DNA of 64,000 bases from Heterobilharzia americana (lineage: Eukaryota > Platyhelminthes > Trematoda > Strigeidida > Schistosomatidae): positions 115,872,701-115,936,700 of the forward strand of contig OX104134.1 of assembly GCA_944470555.2 (NCBI GenBank), in the 5' to 3' direction. Positions 31,625 through 43,360 of the stretch are shown piece by piece (the first letter of the stretch is position 1; each line of letters starts with the position of its first letter). The notes beneath the pieces were generated by a model that worked only from the letters and a program-made list of their open reading frames with translations, made no database searches and was not told the DNA's origin. Made by a program: the position numbers and the translations under genes.

Positions 31625-32650
31625 CAGTGGGATCTTCAATATCCCCGACAGTAGCAGACATATTTATGGATAGTTGGGAACAAATAGAATTAGGAAAATC
31701 CTAACCCACTCCACAAGTATGGTGGCGATGTGTAGATGACACATTTACCATATTGAAATTAAAACACCCAGTTTTTTTCGCACACTAACTCGAGAGCAGA
31801 TGCAATCCAATTTACTTATGAATGAGAAAATGAAGAAGGGGAATTACCCGTGTTGAATTGCAAGATCAAGAGGAGAGAAGCACAATCGTACTCCTAGTAT
31901 GATCTCTTCGATCGGTCAAAAGAGGAAAGATGGAAGCTTAGATACCAGTGTTTATAGGAAACCAATACATCAGAATATATACTTGGAATTCATATCATCT
32001 TACCCTACATCTGTCAAGGAAGGCTTGCTAAATGTCTCAGTAATCAGGCTACAAGATTGACCAGTAAGTCAGGAAACCTAAATAGTGAGCTAAAGCACAT
32101 CGTGAAAGCTACTTCTTAGTAAACACCCTCCGAAATTTATTAAACCGCTTATAAGAACATATGAGAAAAGGAGTGGTGACTGGGACATGCTTAAAAAGGA
32201 ATTCAAATCCTTTTTAGTGCTTGCATATAAAGAAAGCACTTCGAAAATTTTACGTCGAACTCTTAACAATGCTGGGATTAGGGTGGCATTTAAACACACT
32301 AACTCTCTCAGAGAGTAATTTTGCAGGCCGAAAAATCAAGTAGAACCAGTTAAGAAATACAACCTAATCCCTTAAATACCATATAATGGTTGTGGGGTCA
32401 AGTATACAGGCCAAAGCAGACGATTTGGATAAGTTAAAATAGAACACAAAAATTTGGTGAAAAATACAACGGTAGACCCTACTAAAACAAGTATTTTAGA
32501 GAAAAACTCGATTATAGCTCTACATGCACTGATTTGTAATCACATTATAGGTTGGGATAGTGTGACATTTCTTAAATCCAATATACATAGGTGGTGTGAG
32601 AAATTGATCAGAGTTTTTGTTCATTGAATCAACGCCTAGCGCCACATATT

Positions 32651-32949
32651 GCAAACATCTAGAAAATCTTACTACCATAAGATAGATGAATAAACTGTCG
32701 GACTATATAAAGGAAGCTTGGAAATCGTAAAGTAACTGTGATATAAATCACACTGTATCAATGTGTGCTATTTCAAATAAACAAACTATGAAATTATGCC
32801 AAACCAAGGTCGCTATGCATTTACTCCTACATTAGTGCTTGTACCCGGTTTCAATACGGCCTAATGATGTCGCATCCTGAGCGTTTTCCCGCGCGAATTT
32901 TCGACAGTATTCTGATAACCATGTAGGGAGTTACGTGTAACTTCTCTAT
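32651..32949. other. Unassigned spacer
   Basis: About 300 bases between the PLE nuclease and the next non-LTR remnant. I see no reading frame or repeat that I recognise. Confidence 0.3.
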
Positions 32950-34150
32950 ACTGGGTAGCGTTTAAGGTTGTTCACGTTACTGGTAAGACTGGTTGAGTAA
33001 CGGTTTATTAGGCTGCATCAAACGTCTCGGCGACCTGCAGTTCAGATCCCTCCCCATTCAGTCCGTTTATAACGCATGTCCCTTTGCTAGTGGATTTTCC
33101 CTTCGCCATGGATCGATATAAGCTCTTGGGGTTTGCCTGGAACGACCTCCTATCCCTTACACCACATTGATGTTTTGTAGACTTTTTAGAGCTATATATG
33201 CACTATGATCTAACTCTTTCCTACAGAGCCTCCACTTGTATCGCACTTTCCTGAACTTTCAAAAGGTCTTCAGTGTCTCATTAGTTATAAGGTCTGTTTT
33301 TACGTTTTATTAGTACCACTACGGAAAAGCTTTTAAAGACCGCCCTTTTAAAGATATCCCTTACTAGTTCTTACTGATAATCAATCGATAAGGAACTTTA
33401 CCCCCATTAGCCCATCCACAGACACTGGTTTATCGCCACGTAGTTTGTCTTTTTGTATTTAAGAAAACGGCGAGATCCATCATATGATAGTTGTTTGTTG
33501 ATTACCAGACCAAACACCACCATGGCAGGATCACTGCTACCGAGAAGAGTTTGAGCATAAATGTCTTCTACTCTTAAATGGTCACTAGCTAAATAAATGA
33601 AAAAAAGTCCATTTTTAATGGTCTTTTGCTCTATCCCCGACATCCGAGTATTATCGCCGATCTTTTTCTACAAAACAACCGTTTTTCTGACATTCAACAA
33701 GTTTTGCTTGAACGTCCAACCCGAAGTTGTGCTGCCGCATCCTACGTTTAAAGTTAGGCGTTAGAATCTGCTATGATAACATGGTCGTATCCCATAGTCG
33801 AAACTGTCAATATTACTTGTTGATTTCGTTCCCACACTATTGCTCAAGGTTGCTTAATCTTAGTGTTCAATATATATAGGATAGCACTGCTATTTTTCGA
33901 GCGATTCACTTCGTTCAAAAACTCATTGGATATAGGGACGTCATATAAGATGACAGTCTGACCAACAATCGATTTTGTTCTTATTATGTATAGTGGTTTT
34001 CATTGACAAGTCGACTTCTTTTCCACTCTTATCTATTTTTCACTATTTCCAGAAGTAGTTGTCATTATAGTGGCTATAGACTGGTGTGATTGACAGTCAT
34101 TTGACTGTCTCCGGGCTACACAGCTCTGCCTGTCAGTAAGCCTTGTTATC
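32950..34150 (-). mobile_element. CR1-type non-LTR element, endonuclease region
   Basis: Minus-strand remnant. Frame 33407-33643 contains VEDIYAQTLLGSSDPAMVVF, the C-terminal endonuclease block where SDH is expected; here the histidine is replaced by P. After it comes the RRFLKYKKTNY linker seen in CR1-like elements. Further upstream pieces (33660-34150) are broken by stops. RT motifs downstream are not convincing. The element is dead. Confidence 0.55.
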
Positions 34151-34480
34151 AAGATTCTCTCCCTTGAGATAGAGGTAAAAACTAAGGCCTGCATTTGATT
34201 AAGTACTTCGCTGTCTCTTATAGGCCCTATAAGGGCACCTGGAGCTAGATGTGTACAGATGTACCAGAATCATAAGAATCGGCAGCACGTTGTAGAAGCT
34301 TAGTTTTGACCTGGTACATCCTTATCATATCAACAATGTACCAACAAACTGCAAAGGCCGAACTTGAAGGATGCATCAAATTCGTCTGAACGCATGAATT
34401 CTAACTGCAGCTTGTTATATCAATAAACAGCATTGAGGAGTAAAAGATACAGGGGATAAATAGCCTGCAAGTAATAAAAA
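34151..34480. other. Unassigned spacer
   Basis: AT-rich sequence between two minus-strand CR1-type remnants; it may hold the 3' untranslated region of the element that follows. No repeat landmark recognised. Confidence 0.3.
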
Positions 34481-34485
34481 ATGCT

Positions 34486-34848
34486 CTAAAATACTCTAAC
34501 TGCAAATGAATTAGTACGGATCCTCGTACATGCTCTCTCATGCTCTATTCCTAACGGGTGACCCCTCAGGTCGCGTTTCCGACCAACGCTTAGAAGGGAT
34601 CTGTTGGGATGGAAGGGATTGTGGGCGATGTGGTATATCATGATCATATCCCCTCTGATCCTCCTGTGTTGTACTGGGTGCAGCTGAAGAGCAACTAAGC
34701 TGTCTGGGTACGGCTTGTACCGCAACCCAATCACTTTCTTTGTAGCTCTTCTCTGTAGTCGTTCTAGGATGGCAATGTCCTTTTTCAAGTATGGGGACAT
34801 TACAAGCGAATTTTTTTCGAGATGAAGACGAATGTACAGAGCATACAC
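34486..34848 (-). pseudogene. CR1-type ORF2 C-terminal domain
   Basis: A 120-residue frame with DIAILERLQRRATKKVIGL (about 24-42) and RRIRGDMIMIYHI (about 61-73), the conserved LE-x-VQR-x-ATK and RRGDLI-x-Y motifs of CR1-type elements, followed by LRGHPLGIEHERA. The terminal WN-x-LP motif is lost. Confidence 0.8.
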
Positions 34849-35015
34849 TGGGGTGAAAACAGAAGGAGTTAGACACCCTTAGGTTCGTGAGAGAAACCTC
34901 AAGATTCCATAAGCCCCATTGGCTGCAAGGCGATAGTGGACTGAGACCTCTAATGTATCGCTCAGCGTAACTCCCAGATCTTGTTCCATGTTAGAGTGAC
35001 AGATATTTATTTCAC

Positions 35016-35288
35016 CTAAGAACTGGGACTGCCCTTATGTTTGTCAACTATCATAATTCGACACTTCTTCGAGTTGAGAGGAAACAGGTTTTCTGTAGTC
35101 CAATTAGGGATTTTCGTAAGGCCCTCCTGGAAGATTGAAATATCCGTTGGCTCCCGTATTTTCCTCCAGATCTCCAGATCATCTGCATATGATAGTGAAT
35201 GTGAGTTGAGGACCCCTGGTAGGTCGTCGATAAAAGCAAGAAACAGTCGTGGGCCCAGTATGGAACCTCGAAGCACACCACTCAGCAT
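35016..35288 (-). pseudogene. CR1-type reverse transcriptase, catalytic YADD part
   Basis: A 90-residue frame with VLRGSILGPRLFLAFIDDLP (residues 5-24, the GVPQGSVLGP-LF box) and LSYADDLEIW (about 32-41), holding the catalytic aspartates. The final part is the thumb. The frame is joined to the preceding RT fragment by a frameshift. Confidence 0.85.
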
Positions 35289-35495
35289 CGGAAGCCAACC
35301 AGATAGAGAGGAGCCGATCCTGACTGCACCCTGGTGTACAGATAATCTCCAAGCCAGATTAATAATTGTCCGTGTGCACCCATGAACTAAAGTTTCTTAC
35401 AGAGGATATCATGATTTGCCATGTCAAAGGCCCTAGAAAAGTCAAGTAAACCAATGTGTATAGGCTTTTTCTTCCCAACAGAGAGTGTCCAGCTA

Positions 35496-36068
35496 TTACA
35501 AGCTATCAACAAAGTTGGTGTCACAAGACCTTCCTGGTAGAAGGCCATGCTGACAGTCGTTTAGGATTGATTTCTGAAGTAAGTGATCACGTAGTGAGTC
35601 ATTTATGACTCTCTCCATGACCTTCGCAACTGAAGAGATCAGGGAGATTGGTCTGTAGTTGGAGGCGAGTAGTTTGTTTCCACCTTTATAAATTGGGACG
35701 ACAGCCACCCGTTTCCAATCAGAGGGTAACCTGCCTTCCAGAAACGAGCATTTGAAGAGGTTTGCTTGTGGGGCACACAGAACTTCAGCACACTCCTTGA
35801 GTGCTCTTGGGTGAATACCATCGATTCTTGGAGACTTATTCGGGTTCGGTTTCTTTAATATTTCCATAATTACAGAGGGTTTAAACTCTATATGATTTAG
35901 TCCCTCTATGATACGCATGTCCGACAGAGGCGAGGTTTTATCTCCCAAATGACAGTTATTTTGGAATTCATGAGCTAGTAGGTTTGCAACTTCGGAGTTG
36001 GAATAGAGAATCTCCAAACTGATGAGGTCCTGTAAACTTAGTGAACTGTTACTCTTCTGCTTCATCAA
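35496..36068 (-). pseudogene. CR1-type reverse transcriptase, fingers and palm
   Basis: A 190-residue frame. Around residues 72-86 is NPNKSPRIDGIHPRAL, matching the NKSPGPDG-I-P motif. Residues about 113-123 give LPSDWKRVAVV, about 137-145 SNYRPISLI, and about 170-180 CQHGLLPGRSC, matching QHGF-x-GRSC. The frame ends before the palm aspartate motif (AFDKV), lost by frameshift at about 35490. Confidence 0.85.
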
Positions 36069-36224
36069 CGAGTACAGTATCCCATGATTCCCCTCCAGGG
36101 TTCTACAAAGTTGTGTCTGGTGGTTTATTCTGTCATTTCTGATCCTTACTGTGCATTTGTTATGGATGTCTTTATAATTTAGCCAGTCAGAAGGATAATC
36201 AGTGCACCTCTATAGATTCCAAGA

Positions 36225-36548
36225 CTACCGTTTACACCGTATTAGTTTGCGCGTGCTTGACTTAAGCCAGGAAGAGTAGAACTCGTTAGCTCTTCTCAGG
36301 ATCAGAGGAGTGCTGCCTCCTATCGTCTGTAGGTTTATATTCTTCAATAGACACCATCTAGCACCAAGATCCAGTAGGTCATGGCAATTTAAGCAAGAGG
36401 AACCTTCTAGATCTTGCCGAACCTTCTCGAAATCAGTTCCCTTGTAATTCCCAACTAGAGGCTGATCGGAAATGGCTAGCTGAGATACAGAAATATTGAA
36501 GGAGATAACTGCATGGTCACTAAGCCCAAGAGGGCCGAAAACATTCAA
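36225..36548 (-). pseudogene. CR1-type endonuclease C-terminus and linker
   Basis: A 107-residue frame. Residues 5-15 contain GPLGLSDHAVI, the SDH box that closes APE-type endonucleases, followed by a linker toward RT. It continues the frame 36666-37085 after a short gap with a frameshift. Confidence 0.75.
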
Positions 36549-36665
36549 GTTGCTTACCCCAAAGAACTGGTTTGTGAAAATATAATCTAGCCGGGTTGCC
36601 TTACCGTCAGGCCCTCAGCGAGTACACTGGGAAACATATTCCGCCAAGGAGTTTTCCAGTGAGAA

Positions 36666-37085
36666 TTACCGGATGTCTTTTAGAGCGGTAGATGGATTTT
36701 CTGTGGTGAAGAGTTGAGGAAAGTTAAAATCTCCCATAATGAGGACCTGTGGGAAGTTCAGTTCCAGGTCCATTCTAGTGGACTGTATTACCATTTTATT
36801 TAGCGTGGCATCAGCTGCAGGAGGGCGGTATAAAACTCCAACTAAACACGGACCTCTGCAGCACTTAATGCTACACCAGAGGACATCTTTAATGCCAATT
36901 CTATGAGATTGAACCCCATGGACTTTTAAGGAAGGGCAGGTGTAAAGAACAATGCCACCTTCTGGACCCTCCGGTCTACCCTTTCGGATTAGGCTGAGCC
37001 GCCCTAAACTGACTTCCTCGTCTTTTATGCTTTCCGATAGCCATGTTTTACAGAAAGCCATCATGCTAGGACTTTCCTCATCCAC
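36666..37085 (-). pseudogene. CR1-type endonuclease, N-terminal two thirds
   Basis: A 139-residue frame. Residues 9-16 read MAFCKTWL in place of the usual ITETWL (catalytic E changed to K). Then come GGIVLY (about 43-48), VLYRPP (about 83-88) and LIMGDFNFP (about 115-123) with the catalytic aspartate retained. The domain belongs to the APE-type endonuclease of non-LTR elements. The frame opens about 80 bases after the true start of the domain, which lies near 37163 in another frame. Confidence 0.8.
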
Positions 37086-37170
37086 TAATAACCTTAACTC
37101 AGGTACCTTGGAGCGTAGGCCTCGTACAATGCTGAAGGTACAGCGAATAAGAGTATGAGGGTCGGGTGTC

Positions 37171-38380
37171 CCAGCAACCGGTTGAGTTAAGCATGAGTTG
37201 CCAGCCTTTGAATGGCCGGCTTTGACAAGTTTTTTGATAGGGAGAAAATCATCGTCTGACCTTCAATGTACAATTGCAGCGTTCATCAAAAGAATTAAAC
37301 AAGTAGAAAACGGCTATCCTTGATGTCCTCCACCCAAAATTCCGTGGAGGCTTCTTGGAACAGTCATACATCAGGCTTCTGTTCACAGGTGCCTGAAAAA
37401 ATATCCAACTTTAGTGTCAAGGTCTTTAGGCTCATTAACTTCTGTTTAAAAACACTGCCTCGGTGGGCTAAGTGTTCTTGTTCTCCCCTCACTACCATTG
37501 GAGATAGTGATTGATCATCAGATGGTATTCTTTTACGGATTACAAGCGTTTTAAAAAGAACAATGAAGCTCCGAATAAGATAAATGAAGCATAAGAAATT
37601 CCCATCTTTATCAGTACCAATAAATGTTGGGCGTCATTTTAGAGGTTGAAAGAAAGCCTCCACAAGTGGGGAAAACAAGAATATCAGCGGAAATTATTAA
37701 CGGACACCAGCAGTGTTAGCGGTGATAATATGAAAAAGGGTTGTTCCATAGAGTAGAATCTAGGGTGGGCAGCAAAAGTAAGGATGAGCGTACTTTCGGC
37801 TTTCGGCTTCCGGGAGCAAGAAAGCAACTAGAAATAGCATAAATTGAATCAGCCAAAAATTGACCAAATAAAAGTCCTGTTCGTCTTTCGTATGCTTACG
37901 GCGTTTCGAGTTTTATTTCGACGAGTACGCATTGGGGCAGGCCTTGACTCCATTTCGCGCTCACTTTGGGCCGGTAGACGCACACATTCTCAGAGCCTCC
38001 AGCTGACCCATGATAGCCGGATGAGTAGAATAAGCTGTATCCCAAAAAATCCCCCACGTCTTCATTCTACTGAAATATGTTTCTCCTCCTAATATGCTCA
38101 TAAATAACTCAGTCTTTTTTGTTTGCTCCTCGTTATCAGTATTTGCATGCTAGGTGAGATGCTGAATGGGGGGGTACTCGAGCGCATGAGGTTTAGAAAA
38201 GCTTTCTGTTGAGGCACGTTGGAAATTGTGATGCATTTTAACGTGACTTCATGAAAGTATGGTAGCTCTGCCATTATTGTCCCTCATAAAGCTACTTCAG
38301 ATTTCAGACAACTAGTCACATCCCAGGTGTGCCGCCAGATGTGGGTAATGAACGTATAAAGGCATGAACACAGTTGTCTG
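37171..38380. other. Mostly unassigned, with a possible endonuclease fragment
   Basis: The minus strand of about 37530-37310 gives MSLKTLTLKLDIFS then KPDVWLFQEAST, weakly resembling the start of a non-LTR endonuclease. I would not insist on it. The rest (37540-38380) has a plus-strand frame 37844-38092 (82 residues) without recognisable motif. Confidence 0.3.
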
Positions 38381-38389
38381 CGGAACAGC

Positions 38390-39081
38390 GTGGTAACAAT
38401 GGCCAAATGTTGGCGGCGCCAATATCAGGTTCCCCGTTACAGCAGCATAGATGAGTCCGATTATGTTGCAGTTATACACAAGAGAAAGATCATGACATTA
38501 GCTAAGCCGGTCAACGCCAATGATGACAGAAATAACTCTACGGGTCCGGCGTCCGATAGGACAGCAACACCAAAAGTGCCCGCAGATGTAAAGCAGGATG
38601 TAAGCTCGTTGCTTTTCGTAAGACTAACTAAACCCCAGTCCCCAAGTATGAAACTGTCACTCCCCTCAGGAATAGAAGGCCTGGAAGAACTAAAGGCAGA
38701 AATGAGTGAACTCAAGGACTCCAAGCGGAACAACGCACTACACGAAAATAGGATGGGTGTCTCAAGTGTCACCCTAGATTGATGGAAATGAAGCTCGGAT
38801 TAGCAGCCTTTTGCCACTGAGCATCTTGATGCAAAATGAAACCGATATCGAAAAAGGCCAAGGTAGACCACTTGGTATACTTTGTCGTAGCTGAAGTAAA
38901 TAAGAGACTTGCACTGAAGCCCGTCGCAATAGTTTACAACGTCCGTGACACGATAAAGTTGGAGGCAGCAAGGGAAATTTTGCTGCGAATAGCGAAAAAG
39001 CATGTTGTTCACACAAAATGTTTTGCAATGAAAAAGAGTTTGAAGCTAAGACTTTTACTGTCCCATATGCTTTCGGATTGA
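38390..39081 (+). pseudogene. Non-LTR ORF1 remnant
   Basis: Two adjoining plus-strand frames. 38390-38782 (130 residues) is hydrophilic and ends in an E/K-rich segment (LEELKAEMSELKDSKR) like a short coiled coil. 38836-39081 (81 residues) reads KPVAIVYNVRDTIKLEAARE, resembling the VVYNV...AREIL segment of ORF1-type RNA-binding proteins of flatworm CR1 elements. The frameshift between them is near 38780-38830. Assignment by position upstream of the endonuclease. Confidence 0.5.
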
Positions 39082-40089
39082 AACGCATGCCAAAGCAGAA
39101 AAGTTTATCAGAGCAGAATCTGTGCTATCTTTACAGCAATAAATGTAGTTTTTGATCAATCGGCGGTGGAGGGACAGGTGTGCTCGTATGCCAGACGGCC
39201 GGAAGGCTCCCATTTTAATACAGCATACTAAAGCAGTGATTATCCCACCCCACCATACGTAAACCTATTATTCTGCCTTCCCCGAACCCTGTCAACTCAA
39301 ATATACAGAAAATGCTAATGTCACGTAAAGTATAACAGAATGTTGGCAAAGTGCGGTGTGAGGAGGAACTCTGAACGGCTGCACGGCACTGGCATGCCAG
39401 GAAGCAGCGCCTAATTCAACGTTGCACCGGTTTTATCTGGTGTGACTAAAACAGGGGCCGGTCACTGGCAAGAAATGCAGAGAGAAACCGAAGCCAACGT
39501 AAACCGCTAAATAATGATTTTTTTATTCATTACATTTCTGTCAGCTGTAGCTTCGGCTAAACAACTGATGGGGACGTTGAAGATTCCTTCTGTGAACCGC
39601 CAGAGTCCTTAGAGCAAAGGAAAAAATGCAACAAACCACACACATCACCGTCAGGAGCCAACTATTCAACTGGTGTCGACTGATGCGAATATGCAGCGGT
39701 TCCAGTGAACCTTCCGAGCAGTATCACCAGCCCTCCATGGCCATCACGTACAGAAGCAAGGCCAACTACCCTCCATGAAGCAGATACAGATGCGGGAAAC
39801 TACATTTCCATTTGGTCAGACCCTGTGCACGTGGATGCGATGGACACGCCGACATTACTCTCCTCCCCTCCAATTCAGCTGAAGCCGTTTCGAGTAAATC
39901 TCCGGTTGGTTTACCGCTAGGATATTCTAGTAACTTTACAACCACAAGTGAGCAAGATGCAGACGCATTTTGTAAGGCAGCGTTATCAGACCATGACCAG
40001 TCAAGTAATCTTGTGATGCCCTTTAGTCTGTTTAGTGAATCAGAAAGCTGTGCAAGTTATTACTCCTCTCATATAGTTCACATAAATTG
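39082..40089. other. Decayed ORF1/linker region
   Basis: Frames 39705-39920 and 39812-40090 are serine/proline-rich, with no motif. By position they lie between ORF1 and the endonuclease of the same element. I see nothing else in this kilobase. Confidence 0.3.
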
Positions 40090-40640
40090 AAGGTCTTTCT
40101 TTGACAAACTCATTATTGAGAGGAATGGAACTCATATGTAGGCTACACGCAGTAGCTATCACTGAGTCTTAGCGTCATAGAACTATAATAAACGGAGAGG
40201 TAAATATTGTATATACACACGATTTTGATGTGGACGGAACAATAAGAAAGGAAGAAGTCGATGGATACATTTTCCGAACAATTTCACCGTATTCAAGCTG
40301 GTAGATATGGACGAGATGAGTGACTCTCTATGGGTTGACCTGCACTATATAAATGCTACAGCATTGGCTGGGCATGTCTACAAACCACCTGGCACCTTTA
40401 TTAGCCACGAGTTTCCACTAACTAAAGCTGCATCCTCTCTTCCATATGATCACAGGATCATATGCGGTAAATTCAACCTACCTGCATTTGAGTTGAAGTT
40501 GCTTGCTTATCCAGTCAGACACGAAAGTTATTTGGTGCATTGGATATTTTTGGGTCGAAACAAATTGTTACTGGTGCTACAGGAGGTGGCATCGTACTGG
40601 ACTTAATACTTTGTCGCGACATAACTAGTTTTTGACAAAT
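40090..40640 (+). pseudogene. CR1-type endonuclease remnant
   Basis: Around 40140-40170 the frame gives AVAITES, the catalytic ETE/ITES box. Frame 40307-40606 (99 residues) contains LWVDLHYINATALAGHVYKPPG (the V-YRPP strand) and HRIICGKFNLPAF, where the GDFN aspartate has become K. The closing LDLILCRDIT segment is in another frame at about 40590-40625. The frame is dead. Confidence 0.7.
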
Positions 40641-40680
40641 TTGCGCTTCGAGCTCCCAGGTAGCGATCTCAAAGTGGTAC

Positions 40681-41021
40681 TGTAGCCTCGAACACTTCCC
40701 CAAAATCAATAGCCTAGGGTTGGACGACTTCGACATTGATGCTGACCTTGATAGTTTAACTGGACTCGCTAGGATGAAGGCACCCTGTCAAGCATCCTCA
40801 CCATTTGGCACGCTGTCGTGTTACATTGCACTGCTCGTATTCGACTCTCTAGCCAGTTAGTTGGAACGCATCTGTATATTGGCACGACCTCGCAAATATA
40901 CTGTTCCATCCAACTACGCAATCGTGTTCTTCCTTGGTCTCGTATTCGTGGGTACACAACAAGTCCGAATAATTAGTGATTGGTCTTTGCGTCTGTCAAG
41001 TTCGCGCCGGGACAATTTCTG
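40681..41021 (+). repeat. Solo LTR of the CsRn1-type Gypsy element (inverted)
   Basis: About 341 bases starting TGTAGC and matching, in plus orientation, the minus-strand LTRs at 51678-52019 and 56585-56926, with roughly 30 differences by eye. No internal Gypsy sequence is attached, so it arose by LTR-LTR recombination or loss. I see no target duplication (ggtac on the left is not repeated on the right), and RT sequence of the host element is missing next to it. Confidence 0.85.
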
Positions 41022-42180
41022 AAATATTATTAGTCTTTACGCTTTGCCTAGACATTTCCAAGGTATATGGTAGAGTTGACCATTTATGGCTGGTAAGTTG
41101 CAGCCTTTCGCGCCTGGCTACCATTATCGGGAGAGACTAAATGTTTCCTCAGTATCCTCACCCAAGTGGTAAAACCAAACCCACGCATTTCGAAACCTGT
41201 CCCTATTACTCTTGGTGCGGCCCAACGTAGTGCATTAGGTTACCTTCTGTTTACCCCACACATCATCGACATTCGCGACTGCTTCGCGCACGGCTAACCG
41301 TTTTTGTATGCTGTTGACATCAGAGTTGCATGCACACTCACTTAGGTCGATCTATCCCAGTCTGAAAAATATGTAAAATGTGGGGTCGGCGTAATATCCC
41401 AATGATCTACTATCCGCAAGTTTCATTCCGATGCAAGTAAATGTGACTGGATATGTTTTGGTGCTCCCTTGAAAGGCGTCCAGCTACATTTTCAGTCTAA
41501 GGAACCACCCGCTCTTAAAAGGACCTGTCATCACGGGCTTAGGCATTCACGTAGACCTACCTTTTCTGAACAGGCTGCATCACAAACATACAAATCGAGG
41601 ATCTCATCTGATGCATTATCCGTAACTTCTATCTTACTGACCTCAAGTTACCGCTTTACAAAACTTGCGTACGTCCTCCGCTACAATACCGCCAATCCAT
41701 GCCGAGTGGAATACGCGTTACCAACAAAATGAAAATTGGAGGGGGTACTAAAGAAGTTTTGCATCTAGATTGCCAGGATATGAATCCAGGCAGGACCGTG
41801 GGTCTGAATTCATGACAGCAAACCTAGGACCACTCTCGATGAGGCATCTCAAGATAAACCCCACAATTTTTTTCGGTGTACTGAATAAATTAAACTTTAC
41901 AACCTGCTGTGACTTCCGGTTAGGACACAACAGCTATTATGACCTGCGCGGTCATACATACAGCGTCACACTTCTTGCGGATTCCTTCACTGCTAAGTTC
42001 TCTTTGATTTGAAACAAACTTCCTGATGAAGTTGAGGCCTCTGAACAAATCCCTGGACTTATCGGGTTTCTAGGGTAATTCCTACCCTTTGGTAGATTCA
42101 TCAGACTAGTAAGTGAACTGTCGTTATCCTGTACGGCAATAAATATACTTAGGCCCCTTAATATCTGATGAGACACACTA
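41022..42180 (+). pseudogene. CR1-type RT and C-terminal domain remnant
   Basis: Past the solo LTR: a PLSGETKCFLSILTQVVK segment, then ITLGAAQRSALGYLLFT, the QGSVLGP box with Q-G changed to QR, then PFLYAVDIRV at about 41306-41335, where YADD reads YAVD. Frame 41469-41732 (87 residues) covers the thumb. Frame 41770-42012 ends with LRGHTYSVTLLADSFTAKFS, the LRGH...FS C-terminal motif. A NKLPDEV piece follows at about 42015. Not functional. Confidence 0.65.
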
Positions 42181-43360
42181 CAGCTTCATGGACCACTCAT
42201 ACGTAATGTTGAGAGGACTTTCCAACAGATTCTCACTTCATACTTGTGGCACATTCCTCCCTATCCGACATCGTAAACACAAATAGGAATTCAAAGCTGT
42301 CCACATTGGAATGAGACTTGTTTTTATAGGTGTTTAACAGGGAAAGCGTGCATGATTAACGTCATGGCAAAGAAAGTTAAGAAGATTTATGCACATAAGA
42401 AACAAACCCCTAGCCGGTGTTCTTGCTACTTTTCTTCGCCTACTAAATTGTTATTTCCCGCTGCAGAAAAAAGCTCCACTTCTTATCATTGGCCCGGTTA
42501 TGGATGAAAATAAATCACTGGAGGAACAAGTTTGGCCGAAGATGTCTGAAACTGGCCGAAGCCTCACTGCTTTCATATTTGTTAACTGCAACCGGCAAAA
42601 AGGATGAATGCTCACCGGATCACAACTTCATAGTTATCAAAACCCGGCATACGCTGGTCCTGAAAGTGGCCAGGAACATCTCACACCCACCACAAGGTTG
42701 TTGCCGCCGATGAAAAAGGAGTGCAGGGTGCTCTGGAAGTTCATTCGATGCTTTCAAACAAAGGTATTACTTACCGATGCTGGAGGCAAGAAATGCAAAT
42801 ATTTAGCTCTGAGCCGTAATATTCAGCGAGATTATGAACTTTCGATGTGAACTGGTGCGAGGAAACACCAAGTTCTTGGTTCTGGAACCACTGAGGTACA
42901 ATAAACAAAATATACAAGGCACAACAATGGAAGTATTAGCTTCAGGCTTTAGTTTTATCCCGACAGTGTATGTAATGTTCAAACACAAGCCCTGGTTTAT
43001 TTGTTAGTGAGAAGACAGTAGTTATACTCGTCCACCTCGTCAGTTTGTGCATACTTATTCTGCCAGACTGTTTCATTTAGAGACAACCTCTAGCGACGAA
43101 TAGGTTCGGAATGAAATCACCTGCTACAGAGAAACGCGTAATGTAAATATAAATTTATTCATACCGCTGGAAACAGAGCGTGCGTGAGTACGTATTTAGG
43201 AGTTAACATTATTACATTGGTTCTACATGTTACGCATTAATAATACTTCCAATCGCCTTGTATTGGTGTGCCCGAGTACCATTCCCCTATTTTATTTACC
43301 TTCTTTTCGGTGATTTATCCTCTCGGTTTTTACTTCTGACCGAAAGTTTTCGCTTTAACT
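42181..43360. other. Unassigned stretch
   Basis: Several short frames (42389-42607, 42489-42713, 42608-42850 plus; 42803-42988 minus) with no motif I recognise. It lies between a CR1-type 3' end and the decayed Gypsy element and may include the 5' part of the latter. Confidence 0.3.

Larger units (their letters stand above)
30300..32650 (+). mobile_element. Penelope-like element, long decayed copy
   Basis: The best-spanning PLE here. In order: a lysine-rich N-terminal coiled-coil-like frame (30362-30544), a SINE-like insertion (30512-30690), the INLSTREL...LNFNVAVAQL segment (30750-30840), IVKSDKGNLTVVIDKADYLNK (about 30960-31025, the PADKGNATV box), the PVRPIANFTNTLTYELSKF palm segment (about 31225-31290), a (TA)n tract (31555-31623), WWRCVDDTFTIL (about 31720-31757) and a nuclease region with KYTGQSRRFG (about 32400-32430) and SVTFLKSNIH. 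Stops interrupt most pieces; YVDD is changed to CVDD. Confidence 0.75.
34486..37170 (-). mobile_element. CR1-type non-LTR retrotransposon, endonuclease to C-terminus
   Basis: A well-ordered minus-strand ORF2: endonuclease (37170-36225), RT (36068-35016) and C-terminal domain (34848-34486), in separate frames joined by frameshifts and stops. Catalytic boxes remain recognisable: GDFN, SDHA and YADD. No ORF1 is seen upstream, so the copy is probably 5'-truncated or its ORF1 is lost. It is better preserved than most elements here. Confidence 0.8.
38386..42180 (+). mobile_element. CR1-type non-LTR retrotransposon with solo LTR insertion
   Basis: Plus-strand element with ORF1 (38390-39081 and beyond), endonuclease (40090-40640), RT (41040-41740) and C-terminal domain (41770-42080). 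A Gypsy solo LTR (40681-41021) sits between endonuclease and RT, and the first RT motifs are missing, so sequence was lost there. Catalytic residues are damaged (GKFN for GDFN, YAVD for YADD). Confidence 0.7.

Noticed and set aside
31371..31661. Frame with long IYIYIY run
   Set aside because: The run is the translation of the (TA)n tract; the flanks are antisense to a PLE.
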